NCBI RefSeq assembly: GCF_000765215.1
Contig: NZ_JPJE01000008.1
Span: forward strand, 40,491-104,490
Direction of reading: 5' to 3'
DNA: 64,000 nucleotides
From: Eubacterium sp. ER2
GTDB lineage: Bacteria; Bacillota; Clostridia; Lachnospirales; Lachnospiraceae
The notes under the pieces are model-generated. The model worked only from the letters and a program-made list of their open reading frames with translations. It made no database searches and was not told the DNA's origin. Numbering within the stretch: the first letter of the stretch is position 1; each line of letters starts with the position of its first letter. The translations under genes and the position numbers were made by a program. Positions 1 to 7,788 of this stretch are shown piece by piece.

Positions 1-1
1 T

Positions 2-142
2 CGGGAGTGCGGTCCAGACGGGGAACCCAAAGTAGTGCATGTGGACCAGGAGTGGGACTACAAAATCACTCCTTTGGCAGATAGCTTCGAGAAATTTATC
101 CTTGGCCTTGTAAACGAAGAGGATTTTGAGTTAGAAGATTAA
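2..142 (+). CDS. SUKH (SMI1/KNR4) family protein, C-terminal end only
   Basis: The reading frame is open from the window edge and ends at TAA 140-142, giving 46 residues. The tail ends [19 protein letters not shown], and the W-D/[14 protein letters not shown] pattern is typical of the last helix of SMI1/KNR4 (SUKH) proteins. In bacteria SUKH proteins mostly act as immunity proteins against nuclease or deaminase toxins delivered by contact-dependent or secreted polymorphic toxin systems. The start and most of the domain lie outside the window, so the partner toxin cannot be named. Family assignment rests on the tail alone. Confidence 0.6.
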   Translation, partial: RECGPDGEPKVVHVDQEWDYKITPLADSFEKFILGLVNEEDFELED

Positions 143-372
143 CCACTATTGAAGATTAGATATGGACGTGAGAATAAATATATTAACAGCAGATATGTTA
201 TACAGGAAAAGGGGATTTGAAGGAAAGACCCTGCGAATGGGATGGTCCGGGAATGTCAAACTTGACAACCAATAAAATCTTCGATTAGTTATATGCCAAC
301 AGCTGCGTATGAATTGGCCTATGCCGGAGGAGCATATCAGGAGAGACGCATCACAGGAAGGGACGCTGTAAT

Positions 373-1074
373 ATGAAGGTTACAGGAACAAAATGCTACG
401 TACAGATTGAAGATGATGCCGGGAATATCGCAAGATTTGACGGGGAAGTCTGCTTTGGAGAATTTTGCGCACTGGCTGACTCGATCGAATGGGTCCGGCA
501 CAGCGGTGAGGCGACAGAGCAGGACAGGATTGACCTGAGTTATCAGGCGACACGATATGGAAAAGACACTGGCACAAAAATACTCTTTTTCAGCTCTGAT
601 GGCCAGGTGATGTTTGAAGACGAGCTTGGACTGAAAACGGAGGTATACTGTTCCAAAACGTATCTGGTCATCGTGGCCGTGGTGGTCGTGTCCCTGCTTT
701 TTCCTGCTCTGCTCATAGCTGTGCTGGATGTTGCAAGTCTGAGATTTACCACAGGTTTCGGTATTGTGACTGTTCTCCTCGCCAGCCCATTCCTTGCCTG
801 GGCGCTTCAGATATGGAGGTTCCGGATTACAGCCGAGGGGGCTGTCGTAACGGTCAGGCCTGCGGCAGGAAGAACCTGGCAGTTTTCTGCGTCCGATATA
901 ACCAGGGTTGTCCGAAAGGTTAAGATGGATTCCGGCTGGGAGATGATACAAAAGGTTAGGTTTTACACAAAAGATAAGCGTGTGTCGCTAAATCAGACCA
1001 TGACAGGTATTGAGGACATGGACGCATATCTTCTGCGGCATGTTGACGCGAAAAAAATTACTACAAAGAAATGA
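373..1074 (+). CDS. Membrane protein of unknown function with PH-like C-terminal domain
   Basis: This 233-residue protein has a soluble beta-rich N-terminus (about residues 1-90) and two hydrophobic helices (about 97-118 and 125-146). The C-terminal region (about 150-225) alternates strands in a pattern resembling bacterial PH-like domains (an aromatic strand, a dI-x-x-V turn, a final helix). I do not recognise the family with certainty; an uncharacterised family such as DUF6560 is possible. The start follows a GGAAGGG ribosome site. It lies between a SUKH immunity-type gene and a coupled short ORF, so it may belong to the same accessory cassette. That role is inferred from position only. Confidence 0.6.
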   Translation: MKVTGTKCYVQIEDDAGNIARFDGEVCFGEFCALADSIEWVRHSGEATEQDRIDLSYQATRYGKDTGTKILFFSSDGQVMFEDELGLKTEVYCSKTYLVIVAVVVVSLLFPALLIAVLDVASLRFTTGFGIVTVLLASPFLAWALQIWRFRITAEGAVVTVRPAAGRTWQFSASDITRVVRKVKMDSGWEMIQKVRFYTKDKRVSLNQTMTGIEDMDAYLLRHVDAKKITTKK

Positions 1075-1190
1075 GTGAGCTCTATGTGGATGGACAGGAA
1101 AACTTCGTATCTGTAGAGGCAGACAGAGATTTGAAGATATTTTACAAGCCCTCCGGCCATGCCCTGTGCTACAATAGAAGGGCTGAATAA
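1071..1190 (+). CDS. Possible 39-residue protein, translationally coupled
   Basis: The ATG at 1071 overlaps the TGA stop of the preceding membrane-protein gene (ATGA arrangement), which suggests translational coupling. The product is 39 residues, begins MSELYVDGQENF and ends with a basic stretch before TAA at 1188-1190. Its composition looks protein-like rather than random, but no family is recognised. It could be the remnant of a longer gene whose 3' part was lost. Only the overlap and the residue composition support it. Confidence 0.35.
   Translation: MSELYVDGQENFVSVEADRDLKIFYKPSGHALCYNRRAE
1167..1175 (+). promoter_or_regulatory. Extended -10 promoter for the araC-type gene
   Basis: TGC followed by TACAAT at 1170-1175 forms an extended -10 element about 55 bases before the regulator start. 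No good -35 hexamer lies 17 bases upstream. It falls inside the 39-residue ORF at 1071-1190, so one of the two calls may be wrong. Confidence 0.35.
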
Positions 1191-1229
1191 AATGCAAGAT
1201 CCTGAACAGGGGTTAATGGGAGGCGGGCT

Positions 1230-2075
1230 ATGAGAAAAGAGACAAAGACTGCGGTGTACGATGAGGAGCTGGGACTGGAAGCCTACCGTTTTAAGGGCAT
1301 AGCCCAGCCCTTTCCCAACCATTTCCATGAGTACTATGTGATCGGCTTTGTGGAGGAGGGGGAGCGCCGCCTGTCCTGCAGGAACCGGGAGTACATGATC
1401 CGCAGGGGCGATGTGGTCCTGTTCAATCCGGGCGACAGCCATGCCTGTGTTCAGGTGGACGGAGGAGCCCTGGACTACAGGGGATTTAACATCTCAAAGG
1501 AGACTATGCTGGATCTGATGGGGGAAGTGACAGGCAGGCGGAGTCTTCCGGGATTTTCAGAAACCGTGCTCCGCGACGAGGAGATCTCCTGTTATCTGCG
1601 CCCTCTCCACGGGCTTGTCATGGAGGGCTCCCGCGAATTTGGAAAGGAAGAAAATCTTCTCCTTGTGCTGTCTTTGCTCCTGGGGCGATGCGGACAGCCC
1701 TTTGAGGAATGTGTCCCGGAGTGCCGGGAAGAGATCGAGAGGGCCTGTGCGTTCATGGAGAGACATTATGGGGAGCGCATCTGTCTGGACCAGATATGCC
1801 GCCAGGCAGGGCTGAGCAAGTCCACGCTGCTGAGGGCATTTGTCAGGGCAAAGGGAGTCACGCCCTACTGTTATCTTGAAAATATCCGCATTGGCGCGGC
1901 GAAGAAGCTGCTGGAGAAGGGAGTGCCTCCGGCAGAGGCAGCCCTGCGGACAGGATTTTCCGACCAGAGCCATTTTACAAATTATTTCAGCCGGTTTATC
2001 GGCTTTACGCCCGGTGCCTACCGGGATATTTTTTTGAAAAAGAACAGAACGGAGGACAGACAGCATGGAAAATAA
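1230..2075 (+). CDS. AraC family transcriptional regulator
   Basis: The protein has 281 residues. The N-terminal half (about 15-150) is a cupin-like sensing domain with a histidine-rich strand (FPNHFHEYY). The C-terminal 100 residues carry two helix-turn-helix motifs: the first around LDQICRQAGLSKSTLLRAF, the second around EAALRTGFSDQSHFTNYF, followed by the conserved GFTPGAYR. GGGAGG six bases before the ATG fixes the start. It overlaps the EamA transporter gene by 11 bases, so the two are co-transcribed and the regulator probably controls this exporter. The inducer is unknown. Confidence 0.92.
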   Translation: MRKETKTAVYDEELGLEAYRFKGIAQPFPNHFHEYYVIGFVEEGERRLSCRNREYMIRRGDVVLFNPGDSHACVQVDGGALDYRGFNISKETMLDLMGEVTGRRSLPGFSETVLRDEEISCYLRPLHGLVMEGSREFGKEENLLLVLSLLLGRCGQPFEECVPECREEIERACAFMERHYGERICLDQICRQAGLSKSTLLRAFVRAKGVTPYCYLENIRIGAAKKLLEKGVPPAEAALRTGFSDQSHFTNYFSRFIGFTPGAYRDIFLKKNRTEDRQHGK

Positions 2076-2976
2076 AGCATCAAGAGGGCACCTGGCGGCT
2101 CTGCTCACAATTTTGATCTGGGGGACTACCTTTATCTCCACAAAGGTATTGCTGGTGGATTTCCAGCCTGTAGAAATCCTCTTTTTCCGATTTGTCCTGG
2201 GACTTCTGGCCCTCCTGATCGTCTGCCCCCGCCGGATGACAGGGACGACGCTCAGACAGGAGATCGTATTTGGCGCCGCAGGACTGTGCGGCGTATGTCT
2301 GTACTACCTGATGGAAAACATTGCGCTGACCTATACAATGGCTTCCAATGTGGGGGTCATCATTTCCGCGGCTCCGTTTTTTACGGCCATTTTGTCCCAT
2401 CTGCTCCTGAAGAAGGAGGAGAAGCTGGGGGCTGCTTTCTTTGTGGGATTTCTCATCGCGATGGCAGGGATTGCATTGATCAGCTTCAACGGCTCTGCCC
2501 TGCAGCTCAATCCGACAGGGGATCTGCTGGCCCTGCTGGCCGCCTTTTTGTGGGCCTGCTATTCCATTCTCACGCGCAGGATTAGCGGATACGGATACAA
2601 TACGATCCTGACAACGAGAAGGATCTTTTTCTACGGCATCCTGTTCATGGTTCCGGCCTTGTTCCTGTTTGATTTCAGGCTGGAGCTGGATCGGTTTGCG
2701 AACCCTGTCTATCTTTGGAACATCCTCTTTCTGGGATTAGGGGCATCCGCGCTCTGCTTTGTCACGTGGAATTTCGCGGTCAGGCTGCTGGGCGCGGTCA
2801 AGACCAGCGTTTACATTTATCTGGTTCCCGTCATTACCGTGGCGGCTTCAGTAGTGATCCTGCGGGAGCCCTTTACGTGGATGACCGGAGCAGGGACAGT
2901 CCTCACTCTGGCTGGGCTTTTGCTCTCGGAAGGTAAATGGGGCGGCGGGAGAAATATTATTCGTAAATCCCATTGA
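2065..2976 (+). CDS. EamA family drug/metabolite exporter
   Basis: This 303-residue membrane protein has ten predicted hydrophobic helices arranged as two EamA repeats (about 10-140 and 150-290). The first begins with the typical [13 protein letters not shown] segment. EamA proteins are drug/metabolite transporter superfamily carriers that usually export amino acids or small metabolites across the cytoplasmic membrane. The start ATG lies inside the end of the araC-type gene. The 3' end overlaps the convergent FKBP-type gene by 20 bases. The substrate cannot be read from the sequence. Confidence 0.9.
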   Translation: MENKASRGHLAALLTILIWGTTFISTKVLLVDFQPVEILFFRFVLGLLALLIVCPRRMTGTTLRQEIVFGAAGLCGVCLYYLMENIALTYTMASNVGVIISAAPFFTAILSHLLLKKEEKLGAAFFVGFLIAMAGIALISFNGSALQLNPTGDLLALLAAFLWACYSILTRRISGYGYNTILTTRRIFFYGILFMVPALFLFDFRLELDRFANPVYLWNILFLGLGASALCFVTWNFAVRLLGAVKTSVYIYLVPVITVAASVVILREPFTWMTGAGTVLTLAGLLLSEGKWGGGRNIIRKSH

Positions 2977-3496
2977 CTGTCACAGTGAACACAGCTTCCT
3001 TTCCATTCAGCTCATCCACTCCATAGTCCTCCGGGAAGGTGACAGTGACGTCCACTGTGTCGCCGGGGTGGGCGCCAATGAGCTGATCCTCAAAGCCGTC
3101 GATGTAGGAGCCGGAGCCTATCTCCAGATCCGCGCCGGAGCCATTTGTGCTGCCTCCCTCAAACTCCACGCCGTCCACCGTTCCCACATAGTCGATGTTG
3201 ACAGTGTCTCCGCTCTCCACAGTGAGAGAGGTGTCAGTTGAGTAGGAGGGGCTGTCCGTATCGCTGCTGCCGGTATCTGACGCATCTGCGGCGGATGTGT
3301 CTTCCGCAGCCGTGTCGGCAGAGGAGTTGTCCCCGGATGAGGACCGGGAGGAGAGAGCGATAGCTGTAATGAGAATGATGACGGCAAGGCAGGGAATGGC
3401 AATGATGAGGAGTTTTTTGAGCTTCCGTATGCGCTCTTTTTTCCGGCGCTCCCGGGCTCTCCGCTGCTGTGCCATTTTTCGGTTTTCTTTTTTCAT
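2957..3496 (-). CDS. Membrane-anchored FKBP-type peptidyl-prolyl isomerase
   Basis: The 179-residue protein starts with a very basic cytoplasmic stretch (about 1-28), followed by one transmembrane helix (about 29-49). A Ser/Asp/Thr-rich linker (about 50-90) leads to an FKBP fold (about 92-179). The FKBP signature is visible in [35 protein letters not shown] and [19 protein letters not shown], as in the trigger-factor isomerase domain. It probably acts outside the membrane on proline bonds of secreted proteins. GAGGT sits ten bases before the start. The final residues overlap the convergent EamA gene. Confidence 0.88.
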   Translation of the reverse strand: MKKENRKMAQQRRARERRKKERIRKLKKLLIIAIPCLAVIILITAIALSSRSSSGDNSSADTAAEDTSAADASDTGSSDTDSPSYSTDTSLTVESGDTVNIDYVGTVDGVEFEGGSTNGSGADLEIGSGSYIDGFEDQLIGAHPGDTVDVTVTFPEDYGVDELNGKEAVFTVTVNGIYE

Positions 3497-3536
3497 AGTG
3501 TGATCTTACCTCGTTTCATTAAAATATCCTTTTTTA

Positions 3537-3580
3537 TTTTACAGAGAAAATATGGTGAAACTGTGATTTTTACAGAGAAA
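3537..3580. repeat. Pair of TTTTACAGAGAAA direct repeats
   Basis: Two near-identical copies of TTTTACAGAGAAA lie about 30 bases apart in the AT-rich gap upstream of the minus-strand FKBP-type gene. The spacing is close to three helical turns, which would suit a regulator-binding pair, but no regulator can be named. Confidence 0.3.
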
Positions 3581-3614
3581 TAAAAAAATCTGCACAAAAC
3601 AGAGGGCTCAGGGC

Positions 3615-3643
3615 TTGTACAGACAGGCCGGCTGTGCTATGAT
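3615..3643 (+). promoter_or_regulatory. Promoter with extended -10 for the RNHCP leader transcript
   Basis: TTGTAC at 3615-3620 is followed, after 17 bases, by TATGAT at 3638-3643. The -10 is preceded by TGC, making an extended -10. Transcription would start near 3650, leaving a leader of about 330 bases before the RNHCP gene. Confidence 0.6.
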
Positions 3644-3672
3644 GTGGAGAGCAAAACAAGGGAGGTGGCTTG

Positions 3673-3690
3673 ATGTCGGCTATTCGCTAA
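3673..3690 (+). CDS. Five-residue leader peptide MSAIR
   Basis: ATG TCG GCT ATT CGC TAA follows AAGGGAGGTGG at ideal distance. Its stop is eight bases before the left arm of the leader hairpin, so a ribosome stalled here would cover that arm. Short leader peptides of this type control many antibiotic-inducible genes in Firmicutes. The sequence does not match a stalling peptide I can name. Confidence 0.5.
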   Translation: MSAIR

Positions 3691-3871
3691 CAAAAGGAAC
3701 AACGGATTTTGTCTCATCTTCAGCATTGAGATGGGTTTATTTGTTGTATCTGTCTGCGGATAGTAACATCAGGCTGGCTTTTTATTGAAAGGCAGTTCTA
3801 TTTCCTGCGGGATTTTTCTGCGAAATTTTTGTGTGGATTTTTCAGAGCCTGATACAGCAGGGCAGACAGAC

Positions 3872-3904
3872 GGATAACCCGGATCAATGGGTTGTCCTTT
3901 TTTT
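3872..3904 (+). terminator. Intrinsic terminator inside the RNHCP leader
   Basis: GGATAACCC (3872-3880) pairs with GGGTTGTCC (3889-3897), nine pairs with one G-U, an eight-base loop, then seven T. No gene ends just upstream, so it most likely acts on the leader transcript itself. Confidence 0.8.
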
Positions 3905-3977
3905 ATTCTGAAGAGGACCTGTCCGGTTTGTTCCGAGCATAAAAGGGTGCAAATCGACGACTTGGAGGAGAAAGATC

Positions 3978-4754
3978 ATGAAAGAAGAAACAAAGTATAT
4001 CTGTCCCAGCTGTGGCTGGACATCAAACCTGGACGAAAAAGAGAGCTGGCCGGACCACTGCCCCAACTGCCTGTCCGGCATACATGAGACGGACGAAGAG
4101 GGATGCGAGTGCGGGGGCATGCTGGAGCCGGTAGGCATCTGGGTGAGAGAGAGCGATGCCTGGGAGATCGTGGAGCGGTGCAGACTCTGCGGGGAGATGA
4201 CTGCTGTGGAGATGTCAGACAGGGACAATCTCATCAAGGTCATGTCCATCGCGTCAAAGCCCCTGTCCTCCCCTCCCTTCCCCATTGAGAGAATGGAGGA
4301 GCTGACAAGGATCATGGGAGGTCAGGGAGAGGAGGAAGGAAAAATGAACAGAGAAAATAAAAAGCGCAAATATGACAAGAAGTATTTCAGGACACATCCC
4401 TGTATGGATCCCTTTACGTGCAAGGTGTGCGGATGGCCGGTGGTGCCGGCGGGAGCAGGGAGCGGCCACAGGAACCACTGCCCCAACTGCCTGTACAGTC
4501 TGCATCTGGACCAGGAGCCGGGGGACAGGGCGTCGGACTGTCACGGACGCATGGAGCCCATCGGCGTGTGGGTGAGAAAGAACGGGGAGTGGGCCATCCT
4601 GCACCGGTGTCAGCGGTGCGGCAAGATCGGTTCAAACCGCATTGCGGCGGACGACAATCCTATGAAGCTCATGGCCCTGGCCATGCGCCCCTTTGGGAGC
4701 AGCGCCATCTCCAGGGAGGAGATCCGGGACATGACAGCCTCCATGGAGGGATAG
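3978..4754 (+). CDS. RNHCP domain protein with two zinc-ribbon repeats
   Basis: The 258-residue protein consists of two similar halves (about 1-112 and 140-258). Each has paired CxxC motifs (YICPSCGW / FTCKVCGW), an HCPNCL core, a conserved MEPIGVWVR-type strand and a final CxxCG. The second half contains the literal RNHCPNC signature of the RNHCP family; the first has PDHCPNC. A charged linker (about 113-140) joins them. The cysteines probably bind zinc or iron. No biochemical role is established that I can cite. GGAGG nine bases upstream sets the start. Expression appears to be controlled by the attenuator-like leader before it. Confidence 0.85.
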   Translation: MKEETKYICPSCGWTSNLDEKESWPDHCPNCLSGIHETDEEGCECGGMLEPVGIWVRESDAWEIVERCRLCGEMTAVEMSDRDNLIKVMSIASKPLSSPPFPIERMEELTRIMGGQGEEEGKMNRENKKRKYDKKYFRTHPCMDPFTCKVCGWPVVPAGAGSGHRNHCPNCLYSLHLDQEPGDRASDCHGRMEPIGVWVRKNGEWAILHRCQRCGKIGSNRIAADDNPMKLMALAMRPFGSSAISREEIRDMTASMEG

Positions 4755-4819
4755 GCGGAGGAGCGCAGGTGAAGGATCTGAGAAAGCAGGAACTGGGAAG
4801 GAGAACTGAGAAAGAGATA

Positions 4820-4848
4820 TTGTCTATCCTCTGGATTGAGGGTATAAT
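4820..4848 (+). promoter_or_regulatory. Sigma-A type promoter for the HAD gene
   Basis: TTGTCT (4820-4825), a 17-base spacer and a perfect TATAAT (4843-4848) lie 30 bases before the ATG at 4878. This marks the start of the operon running from the HAD phosphatase onward. Confidence 0.75.
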
Positions 4849-4877
4849 AAAAAAGATAAAATGAAAGGAGGCCGGGA

Positions 4878-5609
4878 ATGTACGAGACCTGTATTTTTGA
4901 CCTGTACGGCACGCTTGTGGACATACACACGGACGAAGAAAAGGAGGAGCTGTGGGAGAGACTGGCTCTGTTTTACGCCTTTTACGGCGCAGCCTACACG
5001 CCGGGGGAGCTTAGAGCGGCCTACCGGCGGCTGACAGAGGAGCAAAGCGCCGGCAAGAGAGGAGTCAGGAGGGACGCCCATGAGGCGTTTCCGGAGATAC
5101 AGATCGAGGACGTCTTCCGGTCGCTTTTCCTGGAGGAGGGGGCAGAGGCGGACGAGCCTCTGGTGCGGCACGCGGGTCAGTTTTTCCGCATCCTCTCCAT
5201 AGACTATCTGAGGCTCTACGAGGGGACGAAGGAGATGCTCCAGGCCCTGCGGGAGAAGGGGAAAAAGCTTTACCTTTTGTCCAATGCCCAGAAAATATTC
5301 ACAGAGTATGAGATGAACGCTCTGGGGATCACTCCGTATTTTGACGGCATTTTCATCTCCTCGGAGCAGGGCTGCAAGAAGCCGGACCTGGCCTTTTACG
5401 AGTCCCTCCTCACAGCCTTTGCCATTCCCAGGAAGACGGCGGTCATGACGGGAAATGACGGGCTGTGCGACATCGAGGGAGCGAAGAGGGCCGGGCTTGC
5501 CACGGTCTACGTGCGGACAGAGATTTCGCCAGAGGAGCCATTCCCCGCGGCGGATCACGTCCTGGAGAGGATGGACATGAAAAAGCTCAGGGATATCCTC
5601 CTTGGATAG
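4878..5609 (+). CDS. HAD superfamily hydrolase (subfamily IA)
   Basis: This 243-residue haloacid dehalogenase-like protein has motif I FDLYGTLVD at residues 7-15, motif II LLSNAQ, motif III K in CKKPDLAFY and motif IV GNDGLCDIEGAKRAG. The helical cap lies between motifs I and II (about 16-95). In motif I the second acid of the usual DxD is Tyr, as in L-2-haloacid dehalogenases and some YjjG-like nucleotidases, so phosphatase activity is likely but not certain. AAAGGAGG upstream sets the start. It is followed within 40 bases by a formate/nitrite-type channel. The substrate is unknown. Confidence 0.85.
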   Translation: MYETCIFDLYGTLVDIHTDEEKEELWERLALFYAFYGAAYTPGELRAAYRRLTEEQSAGKRGVRRDAHEAFPEIQIEDVFRSLFLEEGAEADEPLVRHAGQFFRILSIDYLRLYEGTKEMLQALREKGKKLYLLSNAQKIFTEYEMNALGITPYFDGIFISSEQGCKKPDLAFYESLLTAFAIPRKTAVMTGNDGLCDIEGAKRAGLATVYVRTEISPEEPFPAADHVLERMDMKKLRDILLG

Positions 5610-5648
5610 AAGAGATACCAGAAAAAAAGAACAGAAGAGGAAAATGAC

Positions 5649-6308
5649 ATGAAAGAAAAATGGATGAGCAGCGTTATGGCCGGTGTGTTTATTTCCATGG
5701 GAGCCATGACCTATCTCGCAATCCCCAACACATTGGTGGGAAGCCTGTTTTTTGCGGTGGGAATTCTCCTTGTGCTCAACCTCCACAACATGCTTGTGAC
5801 AAGGGTGTGCCCGCTGATGGTGTATGACAGAAGATATCACTGGAGCGATGTAGCGGTGGCCTGGGCGGGCAACGGCATAGGGACGCTGATCGCGGCGGCC
5901 GCTGTGCAGGGTACAAGATTTAAGGAGACGATCCGGGAGCCTCTGGCCAGGATCGGTGAGACGAAGCTTCAGGACGCTCCTTTGAGCCTCTTTATCCTGG
6001 CTGTGTTCTGCGGGTTCTTTGTGGCCTTTGCAGTGCTTATCGGCGCCAGGTATGAAAACGGCTCCTTTGCCCAGATCTTCTATGTGTGGCTCTTTATCAC
6101 CGCCTTTGTGTTCTGCGGGTTTGAGCATATCGTGGCGGATATGTTTTACCTGTCCTGCTGCTGGCTCCAGTTCGGGATCAGCGCGCTGGAGGCTTTGAAG
6201 GTGCTGGCCTTTGTCTCGGCGGGCAATCTGGCCGGGGGCATGTTCATCGCCTGGGCTGTGCGCAGTCTGGATCAAAAGAAGAGCGCTACCGGTGCAGAGG
6301 GTAAATGA
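5649..6308 (+). CDS. Formate/nitrite transporter family channel
   Basis: The 219-residue protein has six hydrophobic helices and the family hallmark CGFEHIVADMFY, in which the central His lines the anion pore of FocA-type channels. An N-terminal MAGVFISMGAMTYL helix matches the first family helix. FNT proteins are pentameric channels for formate, nitrite, lactate or hydrosulfide. This one is shorter than the usual 260-280 residues, and the loop after helix 2 reads LNLHNMLVTR rather than the common G-E-LFTGN, so its anion preference may differ. It forms an operon with the HAD gene upstream. Confidence 0.85.
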   Translation: MKEKWMSSVMAGVFISMGAMTYLAIPNTLVGSLFFAVGILLVLNLHNMLVTRVCPLMVYDRRYHWSDVAVAWAGNGIGTLIAAAAVQGTRFKETIREPLARIGETKLQDAPLSLFILAVFCGFFVAFAVLIGARYENGSFAQIFYVWLFITAFVFCGFEHIVADMFYLSCCWLQFGISALEALKVLAFVSAGNLAGGMFIAWAVRSLDQKKSATGAEGK

Positions 6309-6378
6309 GCAGATAGCATAAGCGAACAGAAGCTATGGAAAACACAAAAAGTACAAATAGAAACGGAGGAAACAAAGC

Positions 6379-7395
6379 ATGGACAAAGTGATTTTAGGGA
6401 AGACCGGGATCGAGGTCAACAAGAACGGATTTGGGGCCCTGCCCATCCAGCGCATCACGAAGAAGGAGGCTGTCTATCTCCTGCAGAAGGCATTTTACAA
6501 CGGGATCAACTATTTTGATACCGCCAGGGCCTACTCGGACAGCGAGGAGAAGCTGGGCGCTGCCTTTGAGTACACAAGGGACAAAATCGTCATCAGCACG
6601 AAGACTGCTGCCCAGACGGCAGAGGATATGTGGAAGGATCTGGAGGAGAGCCTTACAAAGCTGAAGACAGACTACATAGACATCTACCAGTTCCACAACC
6701 CGGCCTTCTGCCCGAAGCCGGGAGATGAGTCCGGTCTCTACGATGCGGCTCTGGAGGCAAAAAAGCAGGGAAAGATCCGCCACATCGGCATCACAAACCA
6801 CAGGATCGCTGTGGCGAAGGAGGCGATCCAGTCCGGTCTCTATGAGACATTGCAGTTCCCCTTCTCCTATCTGGCGTCAGATACAGACCTGGAGATCGTA
6901 GAGGAGTGTAAGGCGGCGGATATGGGATTTATCGCTATGAAAGGGCTGGCAGGGGGACTGATCCACAATTCAGCCTGCGCCTACGCCTTTATGGCCCAGC
7001 CGCAGTTCGCCCACGTGGCTCCTATCTGGGGCGTGCAGAGGGAGTCGGAGCTGGATGAATTTCTCTCCTATCAGGTCTGTCCGCCTGCGCTTGACGGGAA
7101 CCTCCTCGCAGAGATCGAGAAGGACAAGAAGCAGCTCTCCGGTGATTTCTGCAGAGGCTGCGGCTACTGCATGCCCTGTCCCGCAGGCATTGAGATCAAC
7201 AACTGTGCCAGGATGAGCCTGATGCTCCGCCGGGCGCCCCAGGAGGGATGGCTCTCCAAGGAGTGGCAGGAGAAGATGAAGAAGATTGAAAATTGTCTCC
7301 ACTGCGGCCATTGCATGAGCAAATGTCCCTACGGCCTGAATACGCCGGATCTGCTGGCAAAGAATTACGAGGACTACAAGACCTTTCTGAAATAA
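6379..7395 (+). CDS. Aldo/keto reductase with C-terminal ferredoxin domain
   Basis: The 338-residue protein has an aldo/keto reductase barrel (about 1-255) with the catalytic tetrad region: Asp and Tyr in FDTARAYSDSE, Lys in VISTKT, and His in IYQFHNP. A C-terminal iron-sulfur segment (about 258-330) has CRGCGYCMPCPAGIEI and CLHCGHCMSKCPYGL, enough cysteines for two [4Fe-4S] clusters. This fusion is common in anaerobes and couples ferredoxin-level electrons to reduction of a carbonyl. The start follows GGAGGAAACAAAGC. A DUF5655 gene follows 15 bases later. The substrate is not identifiable. Confidence 0.92.
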   Translation: MDKVILGKTGIEVNKNGFGALPIQRITKKEAVYLLQKAFYNGINYFDTARAYSDSEEKLGAAFEYTRDKIVISTKTAAQTAEDMWKDLEESLTKLKTDYIDIYQFHNPAFCPKPGDESGLYDAALEAKKQGKIRHIGITNHRIAVAKEAIQSGLYETLQFPFSYLASDTDLEIVEECKAADMGFIAMKGLAGGLIHNSACAYAFMAQPQFAHVAPIWGVQRESELDEFLSYQVCPPALDGNLLAEIEKDKKQLSGDFCRGCGYCMPCPAGIEINNCARMSLMLRRAPQEGWLSKEWQEKMKKIENCLHCGHCMSKCPYGLNTPDLLAKNYEDYKTFLK

Positions 7396-7410
7396 AGAGG
7401 AGCCGGGAAG

Positions 7411-7788
7411 ATGGATGACAGAGTGCTGCAGTTTTTTGAGCAGATGCCGGAGGCTTTGCCTCTGTATGTGAAGTTCGAGAAAGAGGTTCTCTCCCGGGTA
7501 GAGAACGTGCGCATCAAGGTGCAGAAGACTCAGATCACCTACACCAACAGACATGTCTTTGCCTGCGTCTCCTTCGCGAAGGTGAGAAAGGCGAAGGAGC
7601 GGCCGCCGGTCTATATTGTAATTACCTTTGGGCTGGCCTGTAAAAAGGAGTCGCCCCGCATCGACATCGCCACCGAGCCCTATCCCAACCGGTGGACCCA
7701 CCATGTCCTTGTGTCCCGGGAGGAGGAGATTGATGAGGAGCTGCTCGGCTGGGTGGAGGAGGCGGCCGCCTTCTCAGCGGCGAAGTGA
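7411..7788 (+). CDS. DUF5655 domain protein
   Basis: The 125-residue soluble protein matches the DUF5655 pattern: VKVQKTQITYTNRHVFACVSF, then a VITFGL strand and W-THHVLV near the end. The family is found alone or fused to larger proteins in many anaerobes, and its function is unknown. It sits 15 bases after the aldo/keto reductase gene and is probably in the same transcript, which ends at the terminator near 7901. The stop codon lies within a 24-base tandem duplication. Confidence 0.8.
   Translation: MDDRVLQFFEQMPEALPLYVKFEKEVLSRVENVRIKVQKTQITYTNRHVFACVSFAKVRKAKERPPVYIVITFGLACKKESPRIDIATEPYPNRWTHHVLVSREEEIDEELLGWVEEAAAFSAAK

Larger units (their letters stand above)
3650..3904 (+). promoter_or_regulatory. 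Candidate ribosome-mediated transcription attenuator
   Basis: The leader contains, in order: a strong Shine-Dalgarno site, a five-codon ORF (3673-3690), a hairpin (AACAAC 3698-3703 and CTCATCT 3713-3719 pairing with AGATGGG 3729-3735 and GTTGT 3743-3747), and an intrinsic terminator (3872-3904). The right arm of the first hairpin includes GGGTTTAT (3733-3740), which can instead pair with ATAACCC (3874-3880) in the terminator's left arm. The two structures are therefore mutually exclusive. A ribosome held on the short ORF would favour read-through. The inducer is not known. No T-box motif is present. Confidence 0.55.

Noticed and set aside
162..275. A 37-residue ORF starting MDVRINILTADM in the left intergenic gap
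   Set aside because: It has no ribosome site, no recognised similarity and lies in AT-rich sequence between better-supported genes.
293..376. A 27-residue ORF ending in an ATGA overlap with the membrane-protein gene
   Set aside because: It is too short to judge, and the GGAAGGG site for the membrane protein lies inside it. Kept only as a note.
3650..3904. T-box or known metabolite riboswitch in the RNHCP leader
   Set aside because: No T-box consensus or other named riboswitch core was found. The short ORF plus exclusive hairpins fits ribosome-mediated control better.
4824..6275. Long minus-strand open frame antisense to the HAD and channel genes
   Set aside because: Both plus-strand genes have clear family motifs and ribosome sites. 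The antisense frame has no recognisable domain and arises from GC-rich codon usage.
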